Source of the DNA: Bacteroidota bacterium
GTDB lineage: Bacteria; Bacteroidota; Bacteroidia; AKYH767-A; OLB10
DNA length: 46,408 nt
Direction of reading: 5' to 3'
Assembly (NCBI GenBank): GCA_019136655.1
Contig: JAGVTU010000022.1
Span: 1 to 46,408, forward strand
Part shown: positions 9,889 through 18,818 of the stretch, piece by piece
Numbering within the stretch: position 1 is the first letter of the stretch
Layout of the letters: each line of letters starts with the position of its first letter
Position numbers and translations under genes: made by a program
The notes under the pieces: model-generated
Told to the model about the DNA's origin: nothing
Databases searched by the model: none
The model's input: only the letters and a program-made list of their open reading frames with translations

Positions 9889-10097
9889 TTTTCTTAATTG
9901 CTGTTTTTTCTAAACTTCGCGCTAAAATAAGTTATTTTTTCATAAAGAATACAGCAGTATTTTCAACTTTAATAACATCTGTATCTGCACAAATAAACAA
10001 CAGTAATCAACCCGTTTTCAGAGGTAAAACGCCAAATGGCGGCTTGTTGTTGTTGAAAACTTGAAGTAATTGAAAAATATTCCGAAAAAAATCTGCG

Positions 10098-12503
10098 TCA
10101 ATTTCGCAAGGGTTTTCCCGTGGTAAGAATTGCCTGAATACGTTCCAGAGTTTTCTTTTCGCCTAATAATGACAGGAATGCTTCACGTTCAAGATTGAGT
10201 AAATATTGTTCGGAAACCTGTGTAGGTGCAGATAAATTGCCTCCACACATGATGTAGCCCAATTTGCGCGAAATGTGTGCATCATATTCGCTGATGTAGT
10301 TTGCTGCCTGCATGGCATTGGCTCCCACCTGCACAATTCCCAATCCTTCGCGCCCCAACACGCGGATATCATTTCGCATAATTGGTTTTACATATCCTGC
10401 ATCAGCCATTTCAAGTGCACATCTTTTTGCATCGGCAATCAGTCTTTTTTTGTTCAGTGTAATTTCGTCATGGCCTTTGCGCAAAATGTGTAAATCGAAT
10501 GCTTCATACGCTGAAGTAGATACCTTGGCCTGACCGATAGTCAGAAAATAATCTCTGAATGCATTGGTTTCAATATCTCCTTCTTTGAGCGAATCAGCAA
10601 ATCTCACTGTAAGTTCTTTGGTGCCACCACCACCGGGTATCAGTCCAACACCAAACTCTACAAGGCCAATGTAGGTTTCGGCAGCAGCGCATACTTTGTC
10701 TGCATGCAAACTCATTTCGCAACCGCCACCAAGTGTGAGGCCATGCGGTGCAACCACCACAGGAACGGAAGAATAACGCAGTCGCATATTGGTATTTTGG
10801 AATGCACGAATAGCGTAATCCAGTTCATCGTATTCCTGTTCAACGGCAAGCATAAATATTAAAGCAAGGTTGGCACCTGCAGAAAAATTAGCTCCTTCAT
10901 TTCCTATCACCAATCCCCTGAAATCTTTCTCTGCAAGTTCCACTGCTGTGTTCATGCCCTGTAACACTTCGCTTCCAATGGTATTCATTTTTGTTCTGAA
11001 TTCAAGATTCAGTATTCCATCACCAATGTCGTGAATGTAGCAACCTGAATTTTTCCAGACAATTTTTGATGAATCAGAATTTTTCAGAATGATAAAATTC
11101 TCATTTCCCGGAACCGGTTTATATTTTTTGTCAATGCTGCTGTAATAACTGCGGATTCCTTTTTCAGTTTTATAGAAGGTAGTGTTTCCGTTTGCAATCA
11201 TTTCGCCAACCCATGGTGCAATGTGGTAACCATTTTTCTGCATGATGTCGGCAATGTTTATTACACCGAGGCAATCCCATGTTTCAAAAGGCCCCTGTTC
11301 CCAACCGAAACCTGCACACATGGCATCGTCAATTTTGTATAAATCGTCAGCTATTTCAGGAATGCGGAAAGACACATAGGAAAATAAACTGAAAAACATC
11401 TGTCTGTAAAAATCTCCAGCTTTGTCTTTTCCATTAAGCAATACAGGCAATCTTTCTTCAAGACGATCCAGAGGTTTGGCAGCCTCAAGGGTTTGAAATT
11501 TACTTTTCGCAGAAGATTTATATTCAAAAGTATTCAGGTCAAGTTCGAGAATTTCAGACTTGCCTCCCTCTTTTTTTGTTTTCTTATAAAATCCCTGTTT
11601 GGTTTTATCGCCAAGCCATTTGTTGGCAACCATCTTTTCGATAAAATCGGGTAATTTGAATTGCTCTCTTTGTTCGTCATCAGGAAGATTTTTCCATGCA
11701 TCGTTGGCCACATGCACCAGTGTGTCCAATCCAACCACATCACTGGTACGGAATGTTGCTGATTTTGGGCGACCGATAACAGTGCCTGTGAGCTTGTCAA
11801 TTTCAGAGATGGATAATCCGATTTGTTTCATTGCATGAAACAGCGACATTATTCCGAAAACACCAATGCGGTTGGCAATAAATGCAGGTGTATCTTTGCA
11901 TAAAACGGTTGTTTTACCGAGATAACGATCGCCAAAATGTTGCAGAAAATCCAGCACTGCACCATCTGTTTCAGGGCCGGGAATAATTTCGAGCAATGGC
12001 AGATAGCGTGGCGGATTGAAGAAGTGAGTTCCGCAAAAATGTTTTTTAAAATCATCACTTCGTCCTTCTGTCATCAGATGAATAGGAATACCTGATGTGT
12101 TGGAAGTTATGAGCGTTCCCGGTTTGCGCAGCTGATCCACCTGAGCAAACAGTGATTTTTTTATTTCAAGATTTTCAATGATTACCTCAATTATCCAGTC
12201 GCTGGAAGCTATGTCTTTCAGATTGTCGGTAAAGTTTCCTGTCTGAATTCTTTTGGCAAAACTCTTGTGATAAATTGGGGAAGGATTACTCTTTAAAGCA
12301 ACCTGCAAAGATGCGTTGACAATGCGGTTGCGTACCTTAGGATGATCGAGGGAAAGTCCTGCATTTTTTTCTTCTTCACTTAAATCTTTTGGTGCAATAT
12401 CGAGCAACAACACTTTAAACCCTGCATTTGCAAAATGACACGCTATGCGTGAGCCCATAATTCCTGAACCCAAAACTGCAACCGACTGAATGGTTCTTTT
12501 CAT
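10098..12503 (-). CDS. fadN: 3-hydroxyacyl-CoA dehydrogenase / enoyl-CoA hydratase fusion (FadN type)
   Basis: 801 residues. The NAD-binding dehydrogenase comes first (GSGIMG, residues 12-17; ITSNTSGIPI; GTHFFNPPRYLPLLEI; DTPAFIANRIG). The crotonase domain is C-terminal, the order seen in Bacillus FadN and opposite to E. coli FadB. Crotonase motifs GGGCEMSLHADK (Glu near 594) and GLVEFGVGLIPGGGG (Glu near 613) keep both catalytic Glu and the oxyanion loop. Catalyses hydration and NAD-dependent oxidation in beta-oxidation and should work with the thiolase at 7999-9177. A well-formed promoter lies 28 nt upstream. Confidence 0.95.
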   Translation of the reverse strand: MKRTIQSVAVLGSGIMGSRIACHFANAGFKVLLLDIAPKDLSEEEKNAGLSLDHPKVRNRIVNASLQVALKSNPSPIYHKSFAKRIQTGNFTDNLKDIASSDWIIEVIIENLEIKKSLFAQVDQLRKPGTLITSNTSGIPIHLMTEGRSDDFKKHFCGTHFFNPPRYLPLLEIIPGPETDGAVLDFLQHFGDRYLGKTTVLCKDTPAFIANRIGVFGIMSLFHAMKQIGLSISEIDKLTGTVIGRPKSATFRTSDVVGLDTLVHVANDAWKNLPDDEQREQFKLPDFIEKMVANKWLGDKTKQGFYKKTKKEGGKSEILELDLNTFEYKSSAKSKFQTLEAAKPLDRLEERLPVLLNGKDKAGDFYRQMFFSLFSYVSFRIPEIADDLYKIDDAMCAGFGWEQGPFETWDCLGVINIADIMQKNGYHIAPWVGEMIANGNTTFYKTEKGIRSYYSSIDKKYKPVPGNENFIILKNSDSSKIVWKNSGCYIHDIGDGILNLEFRTKMNTIGSEVLQGMNTAVELAEKDFRGLVIGNEGANFSAGANLALIFMLAVEQEYDELDYAIRAFQNTNMRLRYSSVPVVVAPHGLTLGGGCEMSLHADKVCAAAETYIGLVEFGVGLIPGGGGTKELTVRFADSLKEGDIETNAFRDYFLTIGQAKVSTSAYEAFDLHILRKGHDEITLNKKRLIADAKRCALEMADAGYVKPIMRNDIRVLGREGLGIVQVGANAMQAANYISEYDAHISRKLGYIMCGGNLSAPTQVSEQYLLNLEREAFLSLLGEKKTLERIQAILTTGKPLRN

Positions 12504-12531
12504 AAGAAAAATACAATAAATATTAAACAGC

Positions 12532-12561
12532 CAAACCTAATAAATTTGACTTAAAGAACAA
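12532..12561 (-). promoter_or_regulatory. Promoter of the fadN gene (-33 and -7 elements)
   Basis: On the minus strand TTG at 12561-12559 is followed after exactly 19 nt by TAGGTTTG at 12539-12532, matching the Bacteroidota -33/-7 arrangement. The ATG at 12503 is 28 nt downstream. This is the best two-element promoter in the window. Confidence 0.7.
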
Positions 12562-12616
12562 TCAGCGACTCAGGAAAGTTATTCAATTCAAAAAATAAAT
12601 CTGTTATACACAGTTG

Positions 12617-13120
12617 TTAACTGTAAACAGATTCTTTGGGATAACGGTAAGAGAGCAGTTTACATGTTCCTGCTTCCATTTCATTCCAGTTGTTTACATC
12701 CGTCTCAATAATGGCAAAAGCACTTGTGCTGAAGTGAATATGTTCCTGCGAAGTCAGCAGTTTTACAAGACGTTCCACTCCGGGGTTGTGTGCAAACATG
12801 GCAACAGATTGATGTTGGTTGTTCAGTCCTTTAATGATGTTGAACAGGTCGGTGGAGCCTGTCATATACATTCTTTTTTCAAGAACAATTGAATTCAGAG
12901 AATAGTTGAACTGTCGCGCGAAAATAAGTGCTGTGGAAAATGCGCGAACTGCCGGGCTGGTAATAAACAAGTCTATTTGTTTTGTATGCTCTTTCAGCAA
13001 TGTGCTCATTTTATCTGAGTCAACACAACCTTTTTCAAGAAGTGGTCTGTCAATATCACTGATTCGCGGAAAATCACGGCTTGCTTTGCCATGGCGTATA
13101 AGATAAATAGTTTTGGGCAT
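12617..13120 (-). CDS. sixA: Phosphohistidine phosphatase SixA-like
   Basis: 167 residues, a small histidine-phosphatase-superfamily protein. The catalytic RHG is at residues 9-11 (YLIRHGKASRD) and the second His lies in FAHNPGVERLV around residue 111. LITSPAVRAFSTA supplies the usual Arg. SixA proteins dephosphorylate phospho-His on phosphotransfer proteins; the substrate here is unknown. It stands alone, with over 110 bp of non-coding sequence on each side. Confidence 0.9.
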   Translation of the reverse strand: MPKTIYLIRHGKASRDFPRISDIDRPLLEKGCVDSDKMSTLLKEHTKQIDLFITSPAVRAFSTALIFARQFNYSLNSIVLEKRMYMTGSTDLFNIIKGLNNQHQSVAMFAHNPGVERLVKLLTSQEHIHFSTSAFAIIETDVNNWNEMEAGTCKLLSYRYPKESVYS

Positions 13121-13244
13121 AGATTAGTAATAATCAAATTCAGTGATGCAATTTTATAAAAATCCGAATTACAAAACAATAGGCCACCCGTATTTTTTAC
13201 AGAAAAAGGAGTTAAAACCTGAAATGGGGCAGGGCCTGTTAATT

Positions 13245-13724
13245 TTAAAGATGTAGTGATTTGCGCATGGAAAAATGCTGAATCTGTCCGAATAATAAAT
13301 GTGTTTTTTCAATCACCTGATATCCGTTGCGCAGATAAAACGGTACTGCATTGTCGCGTGCCTGCAGAAACAAAGAAGTTGCTTTATTCTGAACGCACAA
13401 CTCTTCTGCATGGCTGAGCAAAATATCACCTAACTGATGATGTTGCCATTCTTTTTTGATAGCCAGAAACCTGATCTGACCTTCAGTTGCCGAGTTGTAG
13501 TGAAGGCGGCATACGCCCATTATTTCATGGTTATGCGATAAGCAAAAGTGAATTGCTGTGTCATCATCTTCTACGTGCACACTTGATGCAGGCTGATTCC
13601 ATGGTTTGCGCAAAACTTCGTAACGGACATTGTAGTAGGCATTCCATTCGTCAGCAGTTTGGGGAACACCCAACTGAATTGTTTTTTGAAGTTGTGGGAT
13701 GAAATGCTCTGAGATTACCTTCAT
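13245..13724 (-). CDS. GNAT-family N-acetyltransferase
   Basis: 159 residues, a single GNAT domain. The region FLAIKKEWQHHQLGDILLSH (central beta strand and pyrophosphate loop) and AVPFYLRNGYQV near the C-terminus are characteristic. Acetyl-CoA dependent N-acylation is expected; the acceptor is unknown. The gene starts 20 bp after the stop of the large T9SS gene on the same strand and may be its distal operon partner. Confidence 0.88.
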   Translation of the reverse strand: MKVISEHFIPQLQKTIQLGVPQTADEWNAYYNVRYEVLRKPWNQPASSVHVEDDDTAIHFCLSHNHEIMGVCRLHYNSATEGQIRFLAIKKEWQHHQLGDILLSHAEELCVQNKATSLFLQARDNAVPFYLRNGYQVIEKTHLLFGQIQHFSMRKSLHL

Positions 13725-13744
13725 GCATTTACGCTTAGAGTTTG

Positions 13745-16534
13745 CTAATAATAAATGCGTTTATTCATCACAGTATCCGCTGTGCGAACAGTAATAAAAT
13801 ATATTCCGTTAGCCAACAGAGATGCATCAATTTTCAGTGCAGGTGATTTAAAAGGAATTTGTTTTATCAGTTTTCCGCTTGCATCCGTAAGTGTGAGGAA
13901 GTATGACGATTCAGTATCACCTTTCATCTGAATAAGAATCTGTTGATTTTGTCTGTCGGGCAATACGATGAAATCATTCATCTTATCATTAAACTTCACA
14001 GCCACAACAGCTTTCTCAACAGTTGTTCCGTCATAATCCGTCTGAAAAAGTTTGTAATAGTTAACGCCTGCAAACGGATGTTCGTCATTCAGGTAATATA
14101 AACTTGAATTGTTGGTAGTGCCTGCACCTTTTACTCTGCCGAGTTCGGTAAAGTAATTATTGTCTGATGATTTCAGTACAGTAAAATAATCATTGTTCAA
14201 CTCTGATGATGTAATCCAGTTGAGATGTATGTAATCACTTTTTCGCTGACCGTTGAAATTAATCAGTTCAACAGGCAATGGGTTGCCTGCCAACGGTATG
14301 GTTGATGCAAGAGTGAGCGGACCATACAAGGCAGTAGAATCAGAAGTAATGGTTCCTGCTGCTACAGTGCCTGTTGTTGCAGTGTTGCCTAAATCATCCC
14401 ATGAAGCACCGTTAAAACGTGCAACACGCAAATCGGGCAAACTGGTTACACCACCACTGTTGCCATCCCAGTAAAGCGTAACTTTTCTTTTTCCTGTTCC
14501 TGCATCATTGGTCATATACCAGTATTCCATTCTGCTTACGTGGTCTAGTGGAGGATTCACCACATTGTTATAAACTACTGTTGGGTTTACGTGAAAATAT
14601 TCCGTTGTAAATGCGTCAAGCGATTTTCCGATAATGATTACGCTGTCAACAGCAAAAGAGCCATTGGTGTTTATGGTAGCTCCCGTTTGATTGTTGTTGT
14701 TAATCCAGCGGAATGCAATCCGAAGGTTCGAAATGTTATTACACGCTGCAGGCAGTGAAACTCCTGTAAACTGTGTCCATTTTTTCAGCAACGTACATCC
14801 TCCTGTTGTGCTCGAACGTCCAATATTCAATAACGTAATCCATGTAGTACCGTTGTCAACACTGTATTCGAGAATGGCTTTGTCGGGGCTTGACGAAACA
14901 GAAATCAAATCACCCACATTAATATATTTGAATTTAATGGTGAGGTTGGCTTTCCCCATGGTGTTGATAGGAGGAGAGATGGCTCTGATATTCGTTGTTG
15001 GATCAGTACCTGAGAGTACACTGGAAACGGTATCGTACACCGCACCACAGTCACCTGTTGGGCAGATGGCACATGCTGCACATGGCGAAGGACTGATGTG
15101 TAATGTAGCATCGCCTCCGGTAGCACAACCTCCGCCACAAATATTCACAGGTCTGTTTGCTTCAGCACAGCTTATATAAAATTTATTGGGTCTGTTTCCA
15201 TTGGGTCCTGCATCTTCAGTAGTCCATGTGCCATTGGTTCCTGTATATCCATTTGCATCGCAAAGAGCAGAGCATCCGTTGTTGAAGTCTTCGTACCAGA
15301 TAATTCCTGAATCGGCAGGCGCAGCCGAAGAAGAGATTCCTGCAGGTTGCACATCGCCTCCTTTGCCAACAGGAAACACAAATGATTCACTGCCGTATTT
15401 TACGCAAGGCCCTTCCACATAACTGTTGTTGTTGGATACAGTGCTTACCGTTGCACCGGTGTTCACAGCTAACGGACTTGCCAGACTGGTATAAACTATT
15501 CCTGTATTAAAATTAACACTGTGGTCAACCAGCAGCATGCGGTTCAGCGTTACACTTGCTGCAGCCAGTTTGGATATTGTCAGCGTATAAATACTGAATT
15601 TCCCGCTTCCCCAAACGGTAGAATTTGTTGCTCCCGAAAATTTTAAATCTCTTCCGTCAGCAGCATCATACGTCCAGGTGCCATCCATGTATAAGTCGCC
15701 CCAAAGTTCTGTTCCTGTTCCGGTGTTGTTATATACATTGCCGGGCCGCACAATCATATCTCCTCTTACCTGCACGCCAATCACTGCATTCTTATCATCA
15801 CTTGTAAAATCAACATAATTGGTACCTGCACCGCCTATATCAAAATTTCCTTTGATGATGGGATAACTCGCTGTACCAGTGAAGTGAGAGCTTGCACTGC
15901 CTGAGGTCACAAACTTAGTGGCCGTGTAATTCTCATAAATAAAATTTGGGTAATAAGCCTGAGAGCCACCGTTGGTAGTGCTGATAGCAGGATTTAAAGT
16001 GCCTACTTTGCGGATAATCCAGTTGGCTGTTGCCGGAATGTTGATGATGCCTGTGTCGTAGTTTGACTGCCAGTTGTTGGACGATGATCCTGTGTATTTA
16101 ATAAAATTTGCTCCTGCACTAATTTTCCATCTTGCACCACTGTTGAAGTTTATACTTGAAGATCCGTAGAGTGAATCCACAAAGGTTCCGTTAATTGTTA
16201 AATCAACACCTGCACCGTTATTGATTGTCAGTGTTGCATTCGTTTTTGCCGATAAAGTTCCTCCTGCATCTATCACTACTTCATCCATGGTAAGTCCTGC
16301 AACTATCAGCACCCAGTGACCTGACTGAATGGTAACGGTTTGATCGGCTGAGGTAGGTGTGGCGGCAGCAGGCGACCAGGGACCTCCGGCAGTGGGGCTG
16401 CTTTCCCATGTGGACGTTGCATTCCAGTTGCCTGACTGAACAGAACGGTAGTATAATGCCTCTGATTTAACAGATATAAATGCTAATGCTGCAGTAATGA
16501 AAAGAAACTTCAGAAAAAAGTTGTGGTTCGGCAT
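13745..16534 (-). CDS. Secreted T9SS type A sorting-domain protein, 929 residues
   Basis: Starts at ATG 16534 (MPNHNFF), giving a signal peptide ending near VKSEA; an in-frame ATG at 16561 is excluded because it lies in the promoter octamer. The N-terminal ~60 residues (SGNWNATSTWE, DQTVTIQSGHWV) match the start of many Bacteroidota secreted beta-helix-like proteins. The middle has a Cys-rich patch (SPCAACAICPTGDCG) and a lectin-like or jelly-roll-like stretch. The C-terminal ~170 residues carry the usual pre-CTD module (ELINFNGQRKSDYIHLNW) and a T9SS sorting domain ending in MNKRIYY. Cell-surface or secreted; function unknown. Confidence 0.93.
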   Translation of the reverse strand: MPNHNFFLKFLFITAALAFISVKSEALYYRSVQSGNWNATSTWESSPTAGGPWSPAAATPTSADQTVTIQSGHWVLIVAGLTMDEVVIDAGGTLSAKTNATLTINNGAGVDLTINGTFVDSLYGSSSINFNSGARWKISAGANFIKYTGSSSNNWQSNYDTGIINIPATANWIIRKVGTLNPAISTTNGGSQAYYPNFIYENYTATKFVTSGSASSHFTGTASYPIIKGNFDIGGAGTNYVDFTSDDKNAVIGVQVRGDMIVRPGNVYNNTGTGTELWGDLYMDGTWTYDAADGRDLKFSGATNSTVWGSGKFSIYTLTISKLAAASVTLNRMLLVDHSVNFNTGIVYTSLASPLAVNTGATVSTVSNNNSYVEGPCVKYGSESFVFPVGKGGDVQPAGISSSAAPADSGIIWYEDFNNGCSALCDANGYTGTNGTWTTEDAGPNGNRPNKFYISCAEANRPVNICGGGCATGGDATLHISPSPCAACAICPTGDCGAVYDTVSSVLSGTDPTTNIRAISPPINTMGKANLTIKFKYINVGDLISVSSSPDKAILEYSVDNGTTWITLLNIGRSSTTGGCTLLKKWTQFTGVSLPAACNNISNLRIAFRWINNNNQTGATINTNGSFAVDSVIIIGKSLDAFTTEYFHVNPTVVYNNVVNPPLDHVSRMEYWYMTNDAGTGKRKVTLYWDGNSGGVTSLPDLRVARFNGASWDDLGNTATTGTVAAGTITSDSTALYGPLTLASTIPLAGNPLPVELINFNGQRKSDYIHLNWITSSELNNDYFTVLKSSDNNYFTELGRVKGAGTTNNSSLYYLNDEHPFAGVNYYKLFQTDYDGTTVEKAVVAVKFNDKMNDFIVLPDRQNQQILIQMKGDTESSYFLTLTDASGKLIKQIPFKSPALKIDASLLANGIYFITVRTADTVMNKRIYY

Positions 16535-16558
16535 CTCAATATTCAGAATCTTAAAGTG

Positions 16559-16566
16559 CAAAGGTA
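16559..16566 (-). promoter_or_regulatory. -7 promoter box for the T9SS gene
   Basis: Reads TACCTTTG on the minus strand, 24 nt before the ATG at 16534. The same octamer TACCTTTG is used on the opposite strand for the divergent fur gene. Confidence 0.65.
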
Positions 16567-16681
16567 TTATTTCGCATGTTAAAACAGTATAGCTTAAAAC
16601 TAAAAACTGTAATAAAAGTTACACTTAAATAAATAAATTGGTACGGTTGATAATTTGACCTTTTTATCCCATGGGGATGAT

Positions 16682-16689
16682 TACCTTTG
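16682..16689 (+). promoter_or_regulatory. -7 promoter box for the fur-STAS-purA operon
   Basis: TACCTTTG, 24 nt before the fur ATG. A TTTG at 16654-16657 is a possible -33 element, but its 24-nt spacing is longer than the usual 19. Confidence 0.65.
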
Positions 16690-16713
16690 CCACGCAATTT
16701 TTGTTAAATAAAG

Positions 16714-17190
16714 ATGAACAGGGAGCTGGAAGCGGTACGGAATATTTTTACCGAATACATGAAGAAGAGCGGGTTGCGCAAAACACCTGAACGTTATGCA
16801 GTTCTGGACGAAATTTATATGATGGATGGTCATTTTAATGTGGATATGCTTTTTACCCGACTTCAGAAAAGAAAAATAAGAGTGAGCAGGGCCACTGTGT
16901 ATAATACGATTGAACATTTGCTGAATTGCGATTTAGTTACCAAACATCAGTTTGGGCAAACCAATTTTATGTATGAAAGGTCACTGGCTTACAAACAGCA
17001 CGACCATCTTATTTGCGGAGATTGTGAAAAAGTTTTTGAATTTTGCGACCCGCGCCTTTATCTGGTGCAAACAACAGTTGAAAAACTGATGAATTTTACC
17101 ATTACCCAACATTCGCTGAATTTTTTCGGCAAATGCAATAAACTGAGTCAAACAGGTTCGTGTGAACATTTAAATAAAAAGAAGAAATGA
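16714..17190 (+). CDS. Fur-family metal- or peroxide-responsive repressor
   Basis: 158 residues. The winged helix (residues ~20-85) includes LRKTPERYAVLDEIY and RVSRATVYNTIEHLL, the recognition helix. The dimerisation and metal region has KQHDHLICGDC with His96, His98, Cys101 and Cys104. The second cysteine pair is Cys141 and Cys150, an eight-residue gap rather than the usual CxxC, so structural zinc binding may differ. Whether it is Fur, PerR or Zur cannot be decided. The stop overlaps the next start (ATGA), so it is translationally coupled to the STAS gene and heads a five-gene operon. Confidence 0.93.
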   Translation: MNRELEAVRNIFTEYMKKSGLRKTPERYAVLDEIYMMDGHFNVDMLFTRLQKRKIRVSRATVYNTIEHLLNCDLVTKHQFGQTNFMYERSLAYKQHDHLICGDCEKVFEFCDPRLYLVQTTVEKLMNFTITQHSLNFFGKCNKLSQTGSCEHLNKKKK

Positions 17191-17528
17191 AATTTAGCTT
17201 TACAACAACTGAAAAAGGAAAATACTGCATTGTGAAATTAACGGGAAACCTGATGGAGAAAGGGCAGGCAAATGAATTGCTTGACGAAATAAATGCCTGC
17301 ATTGTAAGAGATATAAAATCATTTATCCTCGACTTCACCAATTTTCAGTATATGAACAGCAGCGGACTCACCGTGTTGCTGAACATTCTTACCAAATCGA
17401 GAAAGGCGGGAGGTGAAACCATCATCTGCAATATAAACGATAAACTGAAAGAGGTTTTTGCCATAACAAGGCTTACCGATGTATTTGAAATTGCTGACAG
17501 CGAAAAGGCTGCTGAAGCAGCTATCTAA
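17187..17528 (+). CDS. STAS-domain anti-sigma-factor-antagonist-like protein
   Basis: 113 residues, a single STAS domain of SpoIIAA/RsbV type. YMNSSGLTVLLNIL (Ser58-Ser59) is the region that carries the phospho-acceptor serine in this family. Such proteins bind anti-sigma kinases or other switch partners depending on phosphorylation. No partner kinase or phosphatase is encoded nearby. It overlaps fur by four bases and precedes purA by 14 bp. It could equally act outside sigma control, as many Bacteroidota STAS proteins do. Confidence 0.92.
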   Translation: MKFSFTTTEKGKYCIVKLTGNLMEKGQANELLDEINACIVRDIKSFILDFTNFQYMNSSGLTVLLNILTKSRKAGGETIICNINDKLKEVFAITRLTDVFEIADSEKAAEAAI

Positions 17529-17542
17529 AAAATTTTTTTGAG

Positions 17543-18808
17543 ATGAAAGTAGATGTATTATTAGGTCTTCAGTGGGGCGATGAAGGCAAAGGGAAACTGA
17601 TTGATGTACTCGCTCCCGATTATGATGTGATAGCCCGTTTTCAGGGAGGTCCTAATGCGGGACACACGCTGGAGTTTGACGGTATCAAACACGTATTGCA
17701 TACCATCCCTTCAGGAATTTTCAGAGAGGGAAAACTGAATATTATCGGCAACGGTGTGGTCATTGACCCTATGGTGTTTAAAAAAGAAGTGGATGCACTG
17801 ACTAAACTCGGTGTTGACGTGAAAAAGAAATTATGGATTTCGCGCAAGGCACATCTGATATTGCCCACGCACCGCATGCTCGATGCCGCTTCGGAGGCCA
17901 TGAAAGGAAAAACCAAAATAGGTTCTACGCTGAAAGGGATTGGACCTGCTTATATGGATAAAACCGGACGTAACGGTATCCGCGTTGGCGATGTAGAACG
18001 CACCGACTTTAAAGAAGCAGTTGATGTGTTGCTGAAAAAACATGCAGAGTTGCTTTCATTCTACAATCATCCCGCAATAACTGCTGAAGAACTTGATGCC
18101 TGGATGACAAGTATTGAAACACTGAAACAAATGACACTGATTGACGGAGAGTATGAAATCAATCAACTCATATCAGAAGGCAAACGAATACTTGCCGAAG
18201 GTGCGCAAGGCTCGCTGCTCGATATAGATTTTGGGTCGTATCCGTATGTAACATCAAGCAATACTGTTACGGCAGGTGCATGCACCGGTCTAGGCATTTC
18301 GCCTGCAAGGGTAGGCAAGGTGTATGGTGTTTTTAAAGCTTACTGCACCCGTGTGGGCAGTGGCCCTTTTCCTACAGAGCTTGAAGATGCTACAGGAGAA
18401 AAAATGCGCAAAAACGGAAATGAATTCGGAAGCACAACAGGTCGCCCGAGGCGTTGCGGATGGCTCGACCTGCCTGCGCTGAAATATGCTGTTATGCTCA
18501 ATGGCGTTACTCAACTTATAATGATGAAACCTGATGTGCTCAGCGGTTTTGATGAGCTGAAAATTTGTCATCAGTATAAAGTAAACGGCAAATCACAAAA
18601 AAGAATTCCTTACAATATTGTGAATGAAATACCCGAGCCTGAATATATGAGTTGCAAAGGATGGCAAGCAGATATATCCAAACTCAAATCGTATAATGAA
18701 AGACCTGAAGAACTGCAGCAATATATTGACGTGATAGAAAAAGAAATTCAGGTGCCGGTAACCATTGTATCAGTGGGGCCCGACAGGACTCAAACTCTGA
18801 TAAGATAA
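17543..18808 (+). CDS. purA: Adenylosuccinate synthase
   Basis: 421 residues, full length. The GTP-binding WGDEGKGK loop (residues 11-18) includes the catalytic Asp13, and His41 is in GPNAGHT. Other signatures are GSTLKGIGPAYMDK, EGAQGSLLDIDFGSYPYVTSS and the C-terminal STTGRPRRCGWLD. Converts IMP plus Asp to adenylosuccinate using GTP, the first committed step to AMP. It lies inside the fur-STAS-trxB operon, so its expression is likely tied to that regulator. Confidence 0.98.
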   Translation: MKVDVLLGLQWGDEGKGKLIDVLAPDYDVIARFQGGPNAGHTLEFDGIKHVLHTIPSGIFREGKLNIIGNGVVIDPMVFKKEVDALTKLGVDVKKKLWISRKAHLILPTHRMLDAASEAMKGKTKIGSTLKGIGPAYMDKTGRNGIRVGDVERTDFKEAVDVLLKKHAELLSFYNHPAITAEELDAWMTSIETLKQMTLIDGEYEINQLISEGKRILAEGAQGSLLDIDFGSYPYVTSSNTVTAGACTGLGISPARVGKVYGVFKAYCTRVGSGPFPTELEDATGEKMRKNGNEFGSTTGRPRRCGWLDLPALKYAVMLNGVTQLIMMKPDVLSGFDELKICHQYKVNGKSQKRIPYNIVNEIPEPEYMSCKGWQADISKLKSYNERPEELQQYIDVIEKEIQVPVTIVSVGPDRTQTLIR

Positions 18809-18818
18809 AACTGTTATA

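Noticed and set aside
10030..10041. Hairpin CGCC-ATTT-GGCG after fadN as terminator (minus strand)
   Set aside because: The stem is only 4 bp and the T run only four bases, too weak to call.
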